Of a DNA stretch of 64,000 nt, positions 1 through 10,059 are shown piece after piece. Both the position numbers and the translations under genes were made by a program. The stretch is from NCBI RefSeq assembly GCF_945859685.1, contig NC_079147.1:81646315-81710314 (forward strand), given 5' to 3'. This DNA comes from Eupeodes corollae. Its lineage: Eukaryota; Arthropoda; Insecta; Diptera; Syrphidae. The notes under the pieces were generated by a model. The model was not told where the DNA came from. It saw only the letters and a list, made by a program, of their open reading frames with translations, and did not search any database. How positions within the stretch are numbered: the stretch's first letter is position 1; each line of letters starts with the position of its first letter.

Positions 1-909
1 GAATTCAGTTGACTGCAAATGAAGTCCCTTATGTTGTCTGAACCTGCCCAATCACAATTTTGTGATTATTTCCCGTGACAGCTAGTGTAACCGAATGGAC
101 TTTTGTTTTCACAAAATTTATTCTAATTGAATAAATATTTTCAAAATCGAAAAGAAAACCTTGATACCCACTTGACACCGACCGACGAAAAAGAACATAT
201 TCATGTTGCATACGGGGTATTTATGTAAGTTTTTTAAGAACATCATATGAGTGAAAAACCATGAGCTTTTCACCTCCAAGTATATTATTGATAATGCGTG
301 GGTGAACCTGGTTGTAGGCTTAGGATAAAACAAAGGCTGGAAAAGTAGGAATAGGTATCTGGGTGTTAATCCGAGGTCCAGAAAGAAAAAGCGTCGGTAG
401 GTTTCTTTTTTAACAAAGACACCCCAGAGACAACAAGTCGAGCAGCAGAAACCGTAATATCATATATATTTAAATATATATCTGTACCTACCTATAAAAC
501 AGACTAGGCCAATCGGTTATCTTGAAGCAATATAGAAGTTACAAATTTTTTTGAAAGTAAGTAAATTACATAAATACAGTGAGGATTAAATGAACAAAGA
601 AAAGTTTATTCAAATTTTAAGGAAATTAAGAAGTAACGTCCCATTATACGAGTACCACCATATCCTAGTAGATATATAATTACATATATCTATATATATA
701 TACCGCCGCATTCCCTAGAAGGAATCAAACTGCCTAAGGTAAGGTTCCTCATTTATTTCTGCCAAAATAAAATTGCCACAAATTGGCAGTTCGCTAAAAA
801 TTGTTTTTTTTTGGAACTAGCTAGGACGTCAAAATAATTTTTGGCGGCCTGAACAAGGAAACAAACTAATACCTATCCTTATAAAGTTACAGGAAATGGT
901 ATATAATAG

Positions 910-940
<31 letters not shown>
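1..940. other. AT-rich non-coding DNA with TA microsatellites
   Basis: No supported gene. The stretch begins with an EcoRI site (GAATTC) and contains TA-rich microsatellite tracts near 459-485, 668-705 and 900-940. The last of these is the insertion target of the Tc1-like element that follows. Short open frames here have no recognisable domains. Confidence 0.7.
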
Positions 941-941
941 A

Positions 942-2799
942 CAGTGTCGAGCATAAGTCATGGTACTCAAGTGCCATGTCATTAAAAGCTTTGAAAGAAA
1001 AGAAAACTTAAGGACTTAATTTTCATGCATCAAGTTATTTATTATGATAAAACCTTATTCTTTGTTTTACAAATAGAAAAAATTCAAAAACAAATTCTAT
1101 TTTCTAGCAAAAAATAATAAAACTTTGAAATCTATGAAAAAAGTAGTGCAAAAGTCTAGGTACTTCTGCACTTTACTAGTTTTAAATGTTTAAATTTGTA
1201 ACGGTCCTGTTGGCTTTGTTTTTTTTTACATGAAGCTTGTAATATGACATGTGTGTGTCAATCAGTACAAAGCGATCGGTCGTGCAGGTTAAGGTTAAAG
1301 AAATTTTTTGTGTAAAACCAAAAAAGCGATGGTTAGAAAAGAACTAACGGTAAATGAGCGTCAAATTATTATTAATTGCCATGAGCAAGTTAAAAGTTAT
1401 GCGGATATTAATAAAATAGTTGGACGACCCAAATCTACCATACAAAATGTGATTAACCGTTACAATAAAGAAAACCGAATCGAAAATAAAGTCAGGTCTG
1501 GTCGTCCGCGCAAGCTTACAGAAAGAAATGAACGAAAAATCGTGAGTACAATAAAAAAAGATCCATTCAAAAGTGCTCCAAAGATTGCTACCGATATACA
1601 GATTAGTTTAAATAAAACAGTTTCTCTGTGGACAGTTGCAAGATCGCTCCAGAGATCTGGGTTTAAGTCGTGCACACCTCGTAAAAAGCCGTTCGTAAGT
1701 GAAATAAATAAAAAGAAAATACTGGACTTTGCAAAGGATTATAAAAATAAATGAAAAGAATTTTGGGACAACGTAATATTCTCCGATGAGTTGAAATTCA
1801 ACATTTTTGGTTAAGATGGGAGGATTATAGCGTGGAGAAAACAAGGCGAAGCCTTGAATCCTAAAAACATAATTAAAAATGTGAAACACGGTGATGGTGG
1901 TGTAATGGTATAGGGGTGTATGTCATCCAATCGTGTCGGGAATTTGACAATAATTGATGGAATTATGAATGAGAAAGTTTATTTGAACATCTTAAAACAA
2001 AACTAACAACAAAGTGCAGAAAAACTTGGGATCGTAGACACATATTACTTCCAACAGGATAACGATCCCAAGCATACGGCTACAAATGTAAAGTTGTGGT
2101 TCTCCTACAACACGCCCCACATGCTAGTTACACCCCCCCAAATCTTAACCCAATCGAACATTTATGGGATGTCTTAGAGAAACGACTTCAAAAACACAAT
2201 ATAACGAGCAAAACACACCTTAAAGAGCTCCCGGTATGAGAATGGCAATTAATAGGGTCAGATGTCACGCGAAAACTTGTGAACTCTATGCCAAATCGTT
2301 TAAAAGTGGTTATTATGCTCAAAGGTTTTCCCACAAAATATTAGGTAATTATATTCTTAACATAAAACATTCGAAAAACAAAAAATCAAATGGGGTGGCG
2401 CAACAGTCCGTTGTGAACCAGGGCCTAGTGACTTACAACTCTCAACCATTCCTGTGTGCGAGTAATGTTGTCAGGAATGGAAGGGACCTACAATTTAAGG
2501 CCGAATCCGAACGGCTAGTTTGAGAAAGCACTTTTTAAAACATTCGAAACCGAATTAAATTCTTTTGTCCTTCTAGGGTACCAAGACTTTTGCACTATTG
2601 TTGTTAGGGACTAATACTTTTATTTTAACTTTTTTGATATCCTTGAAGGATACTTTTCTGTTTTTCTTGTGTTAATTTATTAAACAAACTTAAACTTGAA
2701 TAAATCAAAACATAAATTGAAAATTGTGTCTTTATATCATTTACACAACTCATTTTTCAAGAATACCCACACGGGTACCAAGACTTTTGCTCGACACTG
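942..2799 (+). mobile_element. Tc1-like DNA transposon, decayed, IR/DR type
   Basis: The element is bounded by terminal inverted repeats that begin CAGTGTCGAGCA on the left and end TGCTCGACACTG on the right, about 28 bp with three mismatches. TA dinucleotides flank both ends (940-941 and 2800-2801), the duplication expected of Tc1/mariner insertion. A second, internal pair of the same 16-bp motif lies at 1148-1163 and 2578-2593. That gives an inverted-repeat/direct-repeat (IR/DR) layout in which the inner and outer copies are 197 bp apart at both ends. It carries a broken DD34E-type transposase. It inserted into a TA microsatellite. Confidence 0.93.
1329..2340 (+). pseudogene. Tc1-like transposase pseudogene
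   Basis: The family cuts and pastes the element by binding the terminal repeats through paired helix-turn-helix domains and cutting DNA with a DDE RNase-H-like core. The first part (ATG at 1329, stop TGA at 1752) reads as the N-terminal HTH region: MVRKELTVNERQIIINCHEQ, then GRPKSTIQNVINRY and an RSGRPRKLT linker. Directly after the TGA, in the same frame, comes EFWDNVIFSDELKF with the first catalytic Asp. Further on are YFQQDNDPKHTA (second Asp, about 2045-2080) and, after a frame change, NLNPIEHLWDVLEKRL (Glu, about 2144-2190). The Asp-to-Glu spacing fits DD34E. Several stops and at least one frameshift mean no functional protein can be made. Confidence 0.88.
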
Positions 2800-2801
2800 T
2801 A

Positions 2802-3620
2802 TATCAGAATCCTAACGTCTATTCATATACGTACACAGATATATATATACATATACTTATATATGAATTTATAATAGTAATATTTCAATAGTAATTTTTA
2901 TAAAAAAAAGAAAGTGATGGTAATTTTTGTATGATTTTCAAACAAACAAAAAAAGGAAAGTGCACAATGCCTATCAGAACCTCCAGGATTCATCGAGGAA
3001 GTGGCCACTGCGTCGAGAATTTTGGGGTAAGTTTTTCATGTCGTCCATGTCCCAATTGACACATATGTATCATTCAAGCATTGCCCCCTTTTTCACTTAT
3101 TTTGAATTATTACAAATATTTTGTATGTATTGGTTTTAACATAATGGTAATAACATGAATTGTAATTAAAATTAGTCTACCTAATGGAAATATTATATTA
3201 TATGCAACATACATTAAAATATGAAATTTTAATTTGCTTTAAAAAGGGGAAGATGATGAAGTGAAGATGAAAGGGTAGGGAGGAGGAAAATAGGAGGTGA
3301 TTAAAAGGGGTTGTTTAGCGAGAAAGCAACCATGTAGAATGGGTAGAAAGCATCTCGCCCATCACTACCAGCTAGATGCAAAGCCTGGCATATTTTGTTA
3401 AAACGAGGAGGTCATCGGATCCACTCCTGAGCTAGCGAGGGATATTTTGTGTGCCAGCAAGAACCTCATCGCAAGAAGACTCATTACACTAGTTAGGTGT
3501 CACTTTCATATGAAATTGACTTTATTTATTTTGTCTGTTGTATATAGTCCGCCGAAATTATTTATAGACCAAAACACAAGAACTCAACACAAATGACAAA
3601 CGTCAAACACCAAACAGTAA
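2802..3620. other. Intergenic DNA, possible stray exon
   Basis: AT-rich, with no supported gene. A short GC-richer patch (about 2970-3026) ends in a good splice-donor-like GGTAAGTTT and could be an exon or an old coding remnant; no frame was recognised. The rest (3240-3500) is purine-rich without coding character. Confidence 0.4.
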
Positions 3621-3770
3621 ACAAAACCTATTCACAATCGTATATTGAATAGCATTCACAATTGGTGAAAAATTATCATTTGATACTCATAATACCAAAT
3701 TATCAATAAGTTGATAGAAGTTATCAGTTATCAAATAATTGATAGTTGATAGCCCTAATAGGGCTGGATG
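3620..3770. repeat. Dispersed repeat, copy 1 (direct repeat of 6290-6425)
   Basis: This segment resembles 6290-6425 in the same orientation. Both contain ATTCACAATTGGT, then ACCAAATTATCAA and several TTGATAG/TATCAA pieces. The two copies flank a truncated LINE but are too long and too diverged to be its target-site duplication. They are best read as two copies of a short unnamed repeat family. Confidence 0.5.
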
Positions 3771-4019
3771 TTTATTTCGGTTGCTATAGGTTCGCATGAA
3801 AACAAAAACCTTATATTTCAGGATTTTCAAAGGCAAACAAAATTAAGGAATTATGACTTCGACGGAATTGTTTTTTAAGGGAGTTAGGATGAAGTTAACG
3901 CAAGTCAGCAACTCAAAATACGCAGAGCATTACGCGATTCTTTCAACCCAATGGCTTTGGACGAACACATATTATAAGATACTTTTTTTTAATTTTTGCA
4001 TTGGTTGATGAAACTTCAT

Positions 4020-6185
4020 TGCAGATTCATTCAAAACAAATTTACCAATTGACGATGATGATCAAGTAGGTTTCATGCAAAATAACATTAAAAAACTTTT
4101 CGATACTCATGTTCCGCTCATAACAAAATCTTTCAGGTCGGTTTACGCATGTCCATGGTTTACTAATGAAATTAAAAATTTAGTGCACCAACGAGATCAA
4201 GCCTATAAGCGATGGAAAAGATTTAGGTTATATGTACTTTACAACAATTACCGTGTACTGAGAAATAGAGTAACCTGCAAAACAAACGAGGCAAAAAGAC
4301 GTTATTATGAGCCAAGACTGGATCCTTCGCAGGCTAAACATAAATTATGGAAAAATCTAAAAGATATTGGAGTGGGCAAACAAGTAAACCGAAATAGCAT
4401 CAATGTTGATTGTAATGAGTTAAATAAAATGTTTGTTTCTGCTTCTTCCGCAAGAGCTGGTGAAGCACCATACAACTGTGACCACTCTAACAGTGGTAAT
4501 TCTTTGACCATTCTTCGAGATCAATTAGCCGAGTATCTTTCTGGTAACTCTTTCTCCATGCCCTACTTTAGCTTCACAGCTGTTGATGATACAGATGTTT
4601 TAGAAAGCGTTTTGTCAATAAAATCTAACTCCACTAGTTTTGATGAGATAAGCCCAATTTTTGTTAAAATAATTTTACCTCATATCTTAAAGTACATAAC
4701 ACACTTATTTAATACCATTTTTATGACAGGTGTTTTTCCTTCTGCTTGGAAGCGGGCAAAAATAATACCAGTTCCCAAAAATCAAACCGATTTTTGACCC
4801 ATTGCCATTTTATCGTTTTTCTCCAAAGTTCTTGAAAAAGTGATGAGTTTCCAAATACGTAGATTTCTTCAAGATAATAAATTACTCTGTGATAATCAGT
4901 CAGGTTTTCGTCCGAAACATAGTTGTACCACAGCTTTAATAAATGTAACAGAAGACATTAGGCAAGCGGTAGACAATGACAAAATAGCTTTTCTTATCTT
5001 GCTTGATTTCTCTAAAGCGTTTGATAAGGTAAACCACAATGTTCTGTGTAGTAAGCTTCGAAATCAATTTAATTTTTTCTTGTCATCTACAAAGCTTGTA
5101 GCCAGACTTCCTTCCACTGAGTTTAGGTGTTCCACTGGGCTCAATACTAGGTCCGCTATTCTTCTCGATGTACATAAATGACCTACCCAAATCTTTATTA
5201 AATTCCTCAGTTGATATGTACGCCGACGACGTTCAGCTTCGGAAGAGCTTTCCTTTGGGCCTTGTGGAAAATGCGGCACACGAAGTCAATGAAGATCTGT
5301 TCAGGATTTCATGCTGGTCCCAAGCGAATGGTCTCAGCTTAAATCCATCCAAGTCAAAATGTTTGGTTATTTCCAGAAAAGCGGTTGACACTTCATGTTT
5401 TCCAAAAGTGTATCTTAATAATAGTAGTATCGAATTCGTTGACTCCGCAAAAAATCTTACTTATTCCAATTTTGCTGTTTGGGTGTGAAATTTTTAGCAA
5501 CTGTGACTATGAGCACAAGCGAAAACTCAACGTGGCATACAACAGTATCGCGCGGTATATTTTTGAACTCAAAAAATATGAACACGTGTCCTCTTTTGCC
5601 AGATCTATTTATGGTATCAGTCTTGAAGATCTTTTTAAGTTGAAAACGCTGACCCTACTTCATAATATTCTTCAAATGCGTCAACCTACCAACCTTTATA
5701 GCAGGGTCTGTTTTACGCGTTCATCTAGAACTCCGGATCTCGCGCCTATTCGCCATACGTTTTTGGTTTCTGAACGACAATTCTTTATCTTTGCTATTCG
5801 GCTTTGGAATTCCCTACCACAACCCTTAAAATTCATAAGTTGCAGAACACTGTTCAGAGTTAAACTAAAGCAATTCCTGGGAGAGTCTCGACGATGATGA
5901 TGATTATTAATTTTATTTGTATTAGTATTATGTGTACCCATTATTCTTCAATTTAACATTTATCATACATAATATAATTTTAATTTTGGAGTAATTATAA
6001 ATTAAATTGTGAGTACATAATTAAGTTTATTTTCTTTCTGAACTTGTAAAACTCTGTATGTAACACTTACATTAAATAATATACATATCATAGAATTTTC
6101 TTTGAAGCTTGCACTATATAAATGAGATATTGTATCTTACTGTGTAAGTTATTAAATAAATAAATTGAATTGAATTGAATTGAAA
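4020..6185 (+). mobile_element. 5'-truncated LINE (same clade as the intact LINE at 17.3-22.1 kb)
   Basis: A non-LTR retrotransposon fragment whose protein parallels ORF2 of the intact LINE at 19021-21831 from just before the PWFTNEI motif to the 3' end. The endonuclease and ORF1 regions are missing, as expected of incomplete target-primed reverse transcription. The 3' end is an AAATA/TTGAA-rich simple repeat (about 6148-6185), comparable to the AAATA tail of the intact copy. Reading frames are broken in several places. Confidence 0.85.
4075..5897 (+). pseudogene. LINE reverse transcriptase pseudogene
   Basis: Reverse transcriptase copies LINE RNA into DNA at the nicked target. Seen in order: VPLITKSFRSVYACPWFTNE, the pre-RT region, KRAKIIPVPK, a TGA stop at 4795-4797 where the intact relative has Arg (an apparent CGA to TGA change), QSGFRPKHSCTTALI, LILLDFSKAFDKV (motif A Asp, about 5005), a frame change, GSILGP, then MYADDVQL (catalytic Asp pair, about 5217-5238). 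At about 5455 roughly 140 bp present in the intact relative are missing, joining SAKNL to LIPILLFGCEIFS and switching frame. The C-terminal part is open to 5897. It is dead but not very old. Confidence 0.87.
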
Positions 6186-6289
6186 CAAAGTAATTTTTTT
6201 ATAAGAGCAACTACATTTTCGCACAAAGAATTTTTCCTTTAGTGGCCAAAAAACAACAAATACTTCACATGTGAAACGTCCAACAAAAT

Positions 6290-6425
6290 AAATAAAACTC
6301 ATTCGCAATGAACTTTTGATAAGTATTCACAATTGGTCTGAAATTTCCAGTTGAAAACCATTATACCAAATTATCAAATAATTGATAGAAATTATCGACT
6401 ATCAAATTGATACTCATAATAAGGC
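6290..6425. repeat. Dispersed repeat, copy 2 (direct repeat of 3620-3770)
   Basis: Second copy of the short repeat described at 3620-3770, in the same orientation, immediately downstream of the LINE tail. Shared blocks include TATTCACAATTGGT and ATACCAAATTATCAA. The family was not recognised. Confidence 0.5.
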
Positions 6426-7419
6426 TGTAAGCTTTTTCAACGCTGCTTAGGAGATGTATAGGATTAGTAAGAATTATATATAATGACGGATTACATACAA
6501 TTCCTGTAACATTAAACAAATATTTCTTAGATTGAGAACAACATTGCATTTAGCACAAGACAAATCAGGCGTATACTTGTTTTTTTTTTAATAAGTTTAC
6601 GGATGGTAAGAAAAAACTACAAGGCTCAACCTATCAATCGTCAATGTATAATTTTACCGTTGGCACATTTAAATACAGGAAGTTAACAGGAAAATGAAAA
6701 TAGAGAAAGTTTGTTAATTAGCATTGATATTTTAGTTATTCTTTCCGAATCTGTTGATTGACAATGAAACAAATATTCCTTGCAAAGCTCAAGTAAACTT
6801 GTTTGCGTTGGTTCCCAACCTGTAATCTGTCAATTGGAGCATTTAATTATCCGAAGACCACAGGGAAATGAAAATAAACTTAGTTTGTTAAGTAACATTG
6901 ATTTTGTCAGTTTCTTTTTCTGAATCCATTGATTCACCGACTTAAATAAAATATTTTAAGTGTGTCCCTCCCCTCTGTTATTCCATCACTTATTAAGAAG
7001 TATGTTTACATTACAACAAGATAGTCAAGATAGCATTGAGTTAAATGGTACTCCACTACCGACTGAAATGTCCTCGACGTCTTCGAACGGATACAAATTA
7101 TTTTCCATGGTTCATTAAAAATTCAACAAGATTAGTTTTATACTTTTTTTTGGTTAAACCGTAGTCAGTTTAATTTTATTAGTTTTTTCTTTGTTTCTAC
7201 AAAACAATAAAGGAGTAGTTCAAAACTTATAGATACATCAACTTCAATGAGTACTGTTCAATCAAGTACTCATATCATCGTTATTCACCATCCAAAGTAA
7301 CTAAACATCTCTTATTATACATTAGTGTTTTTTTGTTTATAGTCTATGAAACTTAAATCTAATATAAGAAAAAATAAAAATACAATAAAAGGATTTGTAA
7401 AAGTTCAGTAAATAGTTAA
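6426..7419. other. Intergenic DNA with a diverged tandem duplication; Nop56 3' flank
   Basis: No gene seen. About 6657-6773 and 6836-6953 are diverged tandem copies (period near 180 bp) sharing GGAAAATGAAAATA, AGTTTGTTAA, GCATTGAT and TTCTTTTTCTGAATC-type blocks. The right part is the 3' flank of Nop56. A minus-strand AATAAA (plus TTTATT, about 7175-7180) is the nearest clear polyadenylation signal seen. Confidence 0.45.
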
Positions 7420-9139
7420 TTAAGCTTCAGCATCCTTATTCTTGTTCTTCTTTTTTTTCTTTTTCTTCTTTTCTCCATTCTCAACGTCACCATTGCCGTT
7501 TTGTAGTGCTTCAGCTTCTAGCGTTTCGTCGGCTATACCATTTCCATTGGTAGTAGCAGTTTCTTCTTCCTCCTCTAGTTTCCTCTTCTTACTCTTCTTC
7601 TTTTTCTTCTTGCCTTCGCCATTGGTACCAATCTCAACAGGTGTTTCCTTGGCGGCCAAACCGATTGCCTCTTGCATCACTTCGATGTTCTTACGAGGAA
7701 TCTCTCCAGACTCGTAGAACTTAAGTCTGTCCTCGACTTGTTGTTTTAACGATTCCCCAAAGATACTCGTGGGTTTCTCGATGAAACAATCTATGCGGGA
7801 TGCAATCGAACATTTGTTAGCCAGGAAGCGAGAAATTCTTCCTTTGTTCTTGAGGCCAGCTCGACCAATGAAGGAAGAGTGGTACAGCAGACCGTATTTT
7901 GGAGTGTTGGACTTGGTCTTCAAAGCCCTGAAAAGAGCCTTTTCTGCACCAAGGATTTGTACTGTCGACGATGGACACTTGGCCAGATTTGTCAAAGAAC
8001 CGGCGTGCGAGATGAGACGAGCTCCAACTTGGTCACCGATAAGAGACTGCAAATTTGGTGCAACGCTGTTCATCTTGTTGTGAAGATATTCGGAGAGCTT
8101 CTTTCGGTATTCTGAAAGCTTCACTACTCGTTCGGCAAACATTTCAATGTTTATCAGATCCACGACGGAGATGTCCATTCCCATTGACATTTTGGCTGCG
8201 TCAATAATAGCCTGAGCCTTGGAGGAGTCCATTACGATTTCCTCGAGTTCCTCCAGTTTATCCTGAGTCAAAGACTTGCGGTCCTTAATGAATTTTGCTG
8301 ATTTTGCGAACATATAGTTGTCCGGAACAATTTTGACCAACTCTGGGAAGTGGTACGAGTACCACTCACGGATCCGCATAGAGAATGTATTCACATCTTT
8401 GTCCAATTGATCAAGCAGTGCTATAGACTGAATAATCATGTTGTCCGAACGATGAACGTTGAACTTGACCTTGGCACGAGAGTAACTGTGACCCAAACCC
8501 AGTTGAGCTATACCAGCACCTTTGTCAGTAAAACCTTTCAAAATAAAAGAGAACTTGTAAGGAATTTATTTTTAAACACTTTCAAATCAATCTATTACCT
8601 TTAACCAAACGATGAAAATGGAATCGAATGCCTCGGAGGATCTCTGGGACAGCTCCGAAATGGCTACTTTGAACTTGAATTGCTTCGGTGATAGCAGCTC
8701 CCAGTTTGGCATCAGCAACACCCAACGTGCACTTCTTCTTCTTCAATTTGGAGAAGAAATCGTCAAGGAACACCAAAAGATCCTGAGGAGCGATACCTTC
8801 AGAGATGGCATTGATATTTTCCAAAGCAGAAACGGCCGTCTTGAAGGGCGCAAAGCTAACCAGCTTAACGATTGAATTGAATCGGGCATAGTCTGACACA
8901 GAGGACTCGACTTGAGGAAGGAACATGGAAATCTCCTCAAATTCGGTGACGCTAAAGAGGGCATAGCCAGCCGCGTGCTCGTACAAAACGTACAAGCGCG
9001 ACTTGATTGAGAAAAAAATGTGAGGTTAAAAAACTGATTTGCAATTTATTTTTCGACAAAAATATACAAAATGAAGTTAATTTTATGTTTTATATAATTT
9101 ATAAACAATAGTTATCCATTGTTTGGTTATATTTACCAT
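7420..9139 (-). CDS. Nop56: Nop56, box C/D snoRNP core protein (3 coding exons)
   Basis: Nop56 is a nucleolar scaffold of box C/D snoRNPs. With Nop58, fibrillarin and the 15.5K protein it guides 2'-O-methylation and processing of rRNA. Coding exons on the minus strand are 9139-9137 (ATG only), 9001-8599 and 8534-7420. The sum is 1521 nt, 506 codons plus stop. Junctions are ATG|GTAAAT, AAG|TCG, AAAG|GTAATA and AAAG|GT, all GT-AG; the introns are 135 and 64 bp. The protein starts MSRLYVLYEHAAGYALF (N-terminal NOP5NT domain, residues about 1-70). It continues with ILRGIRFHFHRLVKG, the coiled-coil region, then the Nop domain with GARLISHAGSLTNLAK, STVQILGAEKALFRALK and NKGRISRFLANKCSIASRID. It ends in Lys runs separated by acidic stretches, typical of the family's tail. 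The frame is unbroken. A plus-strand poly-Phe/poly-Ser frame across the tail is a shadow. Confidence 0.96.
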
Positions 9140-9209
9140 TTTGTTAAATGTTTTTTGTTTCAAAGAAAAAATGTGTTATCCAGCCAGCGCGTAGATTTTT
9201 TGGTCTTTC

Positions 9210-9215
9210 CACGTG
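9210..9215. promoter_or_regulatory. CACGTG E-box upstream of Nop56
   Basis: A palindromic CACGTG lies about 70 bp upstream of the Nop56 start codon, in a locally GC-richer patch (9180-9235). This is the canonical Myc/Max site. Ribosome-biogenesis genes, including Nop56, are known Myc targets in flies and mammals. The role here is inferred from position only. Confidence 0.45.
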
Positions 9216-10050
9216 CGCGAAGCGATGTCTTGGAAAAATGTCGCAAGTGACAGATGAAACAAAATTTCAATCCAAACTGTACTACAGATGGAAATAGTTT
9301 ATGGTGGATGCACATGATGTGATGGCATTTGCACACGTTGAAACTAAATGTAAGACAATTCTATTATGGTTTGCCTACATGTATCTGCATTTGATTTCTA
9401 GTAAAATAAAAGAATCCCACATATAAAATTAATATTAGTTATAATAAGAGAAAAAAGAGTGAAATTTAGAAAATATTTGTTTCTGCACAATTGGAAACTT
9501 GGGATATGTACAGTCTTATTTAAAAACGCTGTATAGAGCCTACATAAAGTTATGTAGTCTCTATAATGCCTCTAAACGCAAAAATGCTATTTATAAAACT
9601 TATACAAGGTTGCATAGTCCCATAATAAGATAAACGCGTTTTGAGGTTGAATAGAGCCTACATAAGGAAATTATTGTTATTATTATTTCGTAAATGTCAT
9701 TTTGATTTCTCTCCTCTCTTTTTAAAATTAAAACAAAAACAGTAATGCCTCTCCAGTTTAGCTCGTGAGCCGAAGAAACGAAGAATTTAAAAAAAAATAT
9801 AGATTTTCGAAAGAGAATATCATAAAAATAATTGGAATTATTTTGTTATATTTTAGTTGTTATGACAACAAGCTGATTTTATAGACATTTTGGTACTTTT
9901 TTTGATATAAGCATTGTATAACTAAAATTTATAGCAGAATTTTTTATAAATAGGAATTTTCGCAACGTTACATAGAGCCTACATAAATCCTTATTCACTG
10001 TATAACTATTCATCTGTTTATTGTTTAGCGAATTCTATTAAATAAGACCG
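9216..10050. other. Intergenic DNA with three copies of a 15-bp motif
   Basis: No gene seen. The motif ATAGAGCCTACATAA occurs at 9533-9547, 9651-9665 and 9972-9986 in the same orientation; a partial inverted form (TATGTAGTCTCTATA) follows the first. This suggests the remains of an unrecognised repeat. Confidence 0.4.
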
Positions 10051-10059
10051 GTAGAGTTT

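Noticed and set aside
7442..7717. Plus-strand frame rich in Phe, Ser and Leu
   Set aside because: Antisense shadow of the Lys/Glu-rich tail of Nop56.
9002..9136. Possible intronic box C/D snoRNA in Nop56 (common in vertebrate homologues)
   Set aside because: No RTGATGA with a matching CTGA pair is visible in the 135-bp or 64-bp intron.
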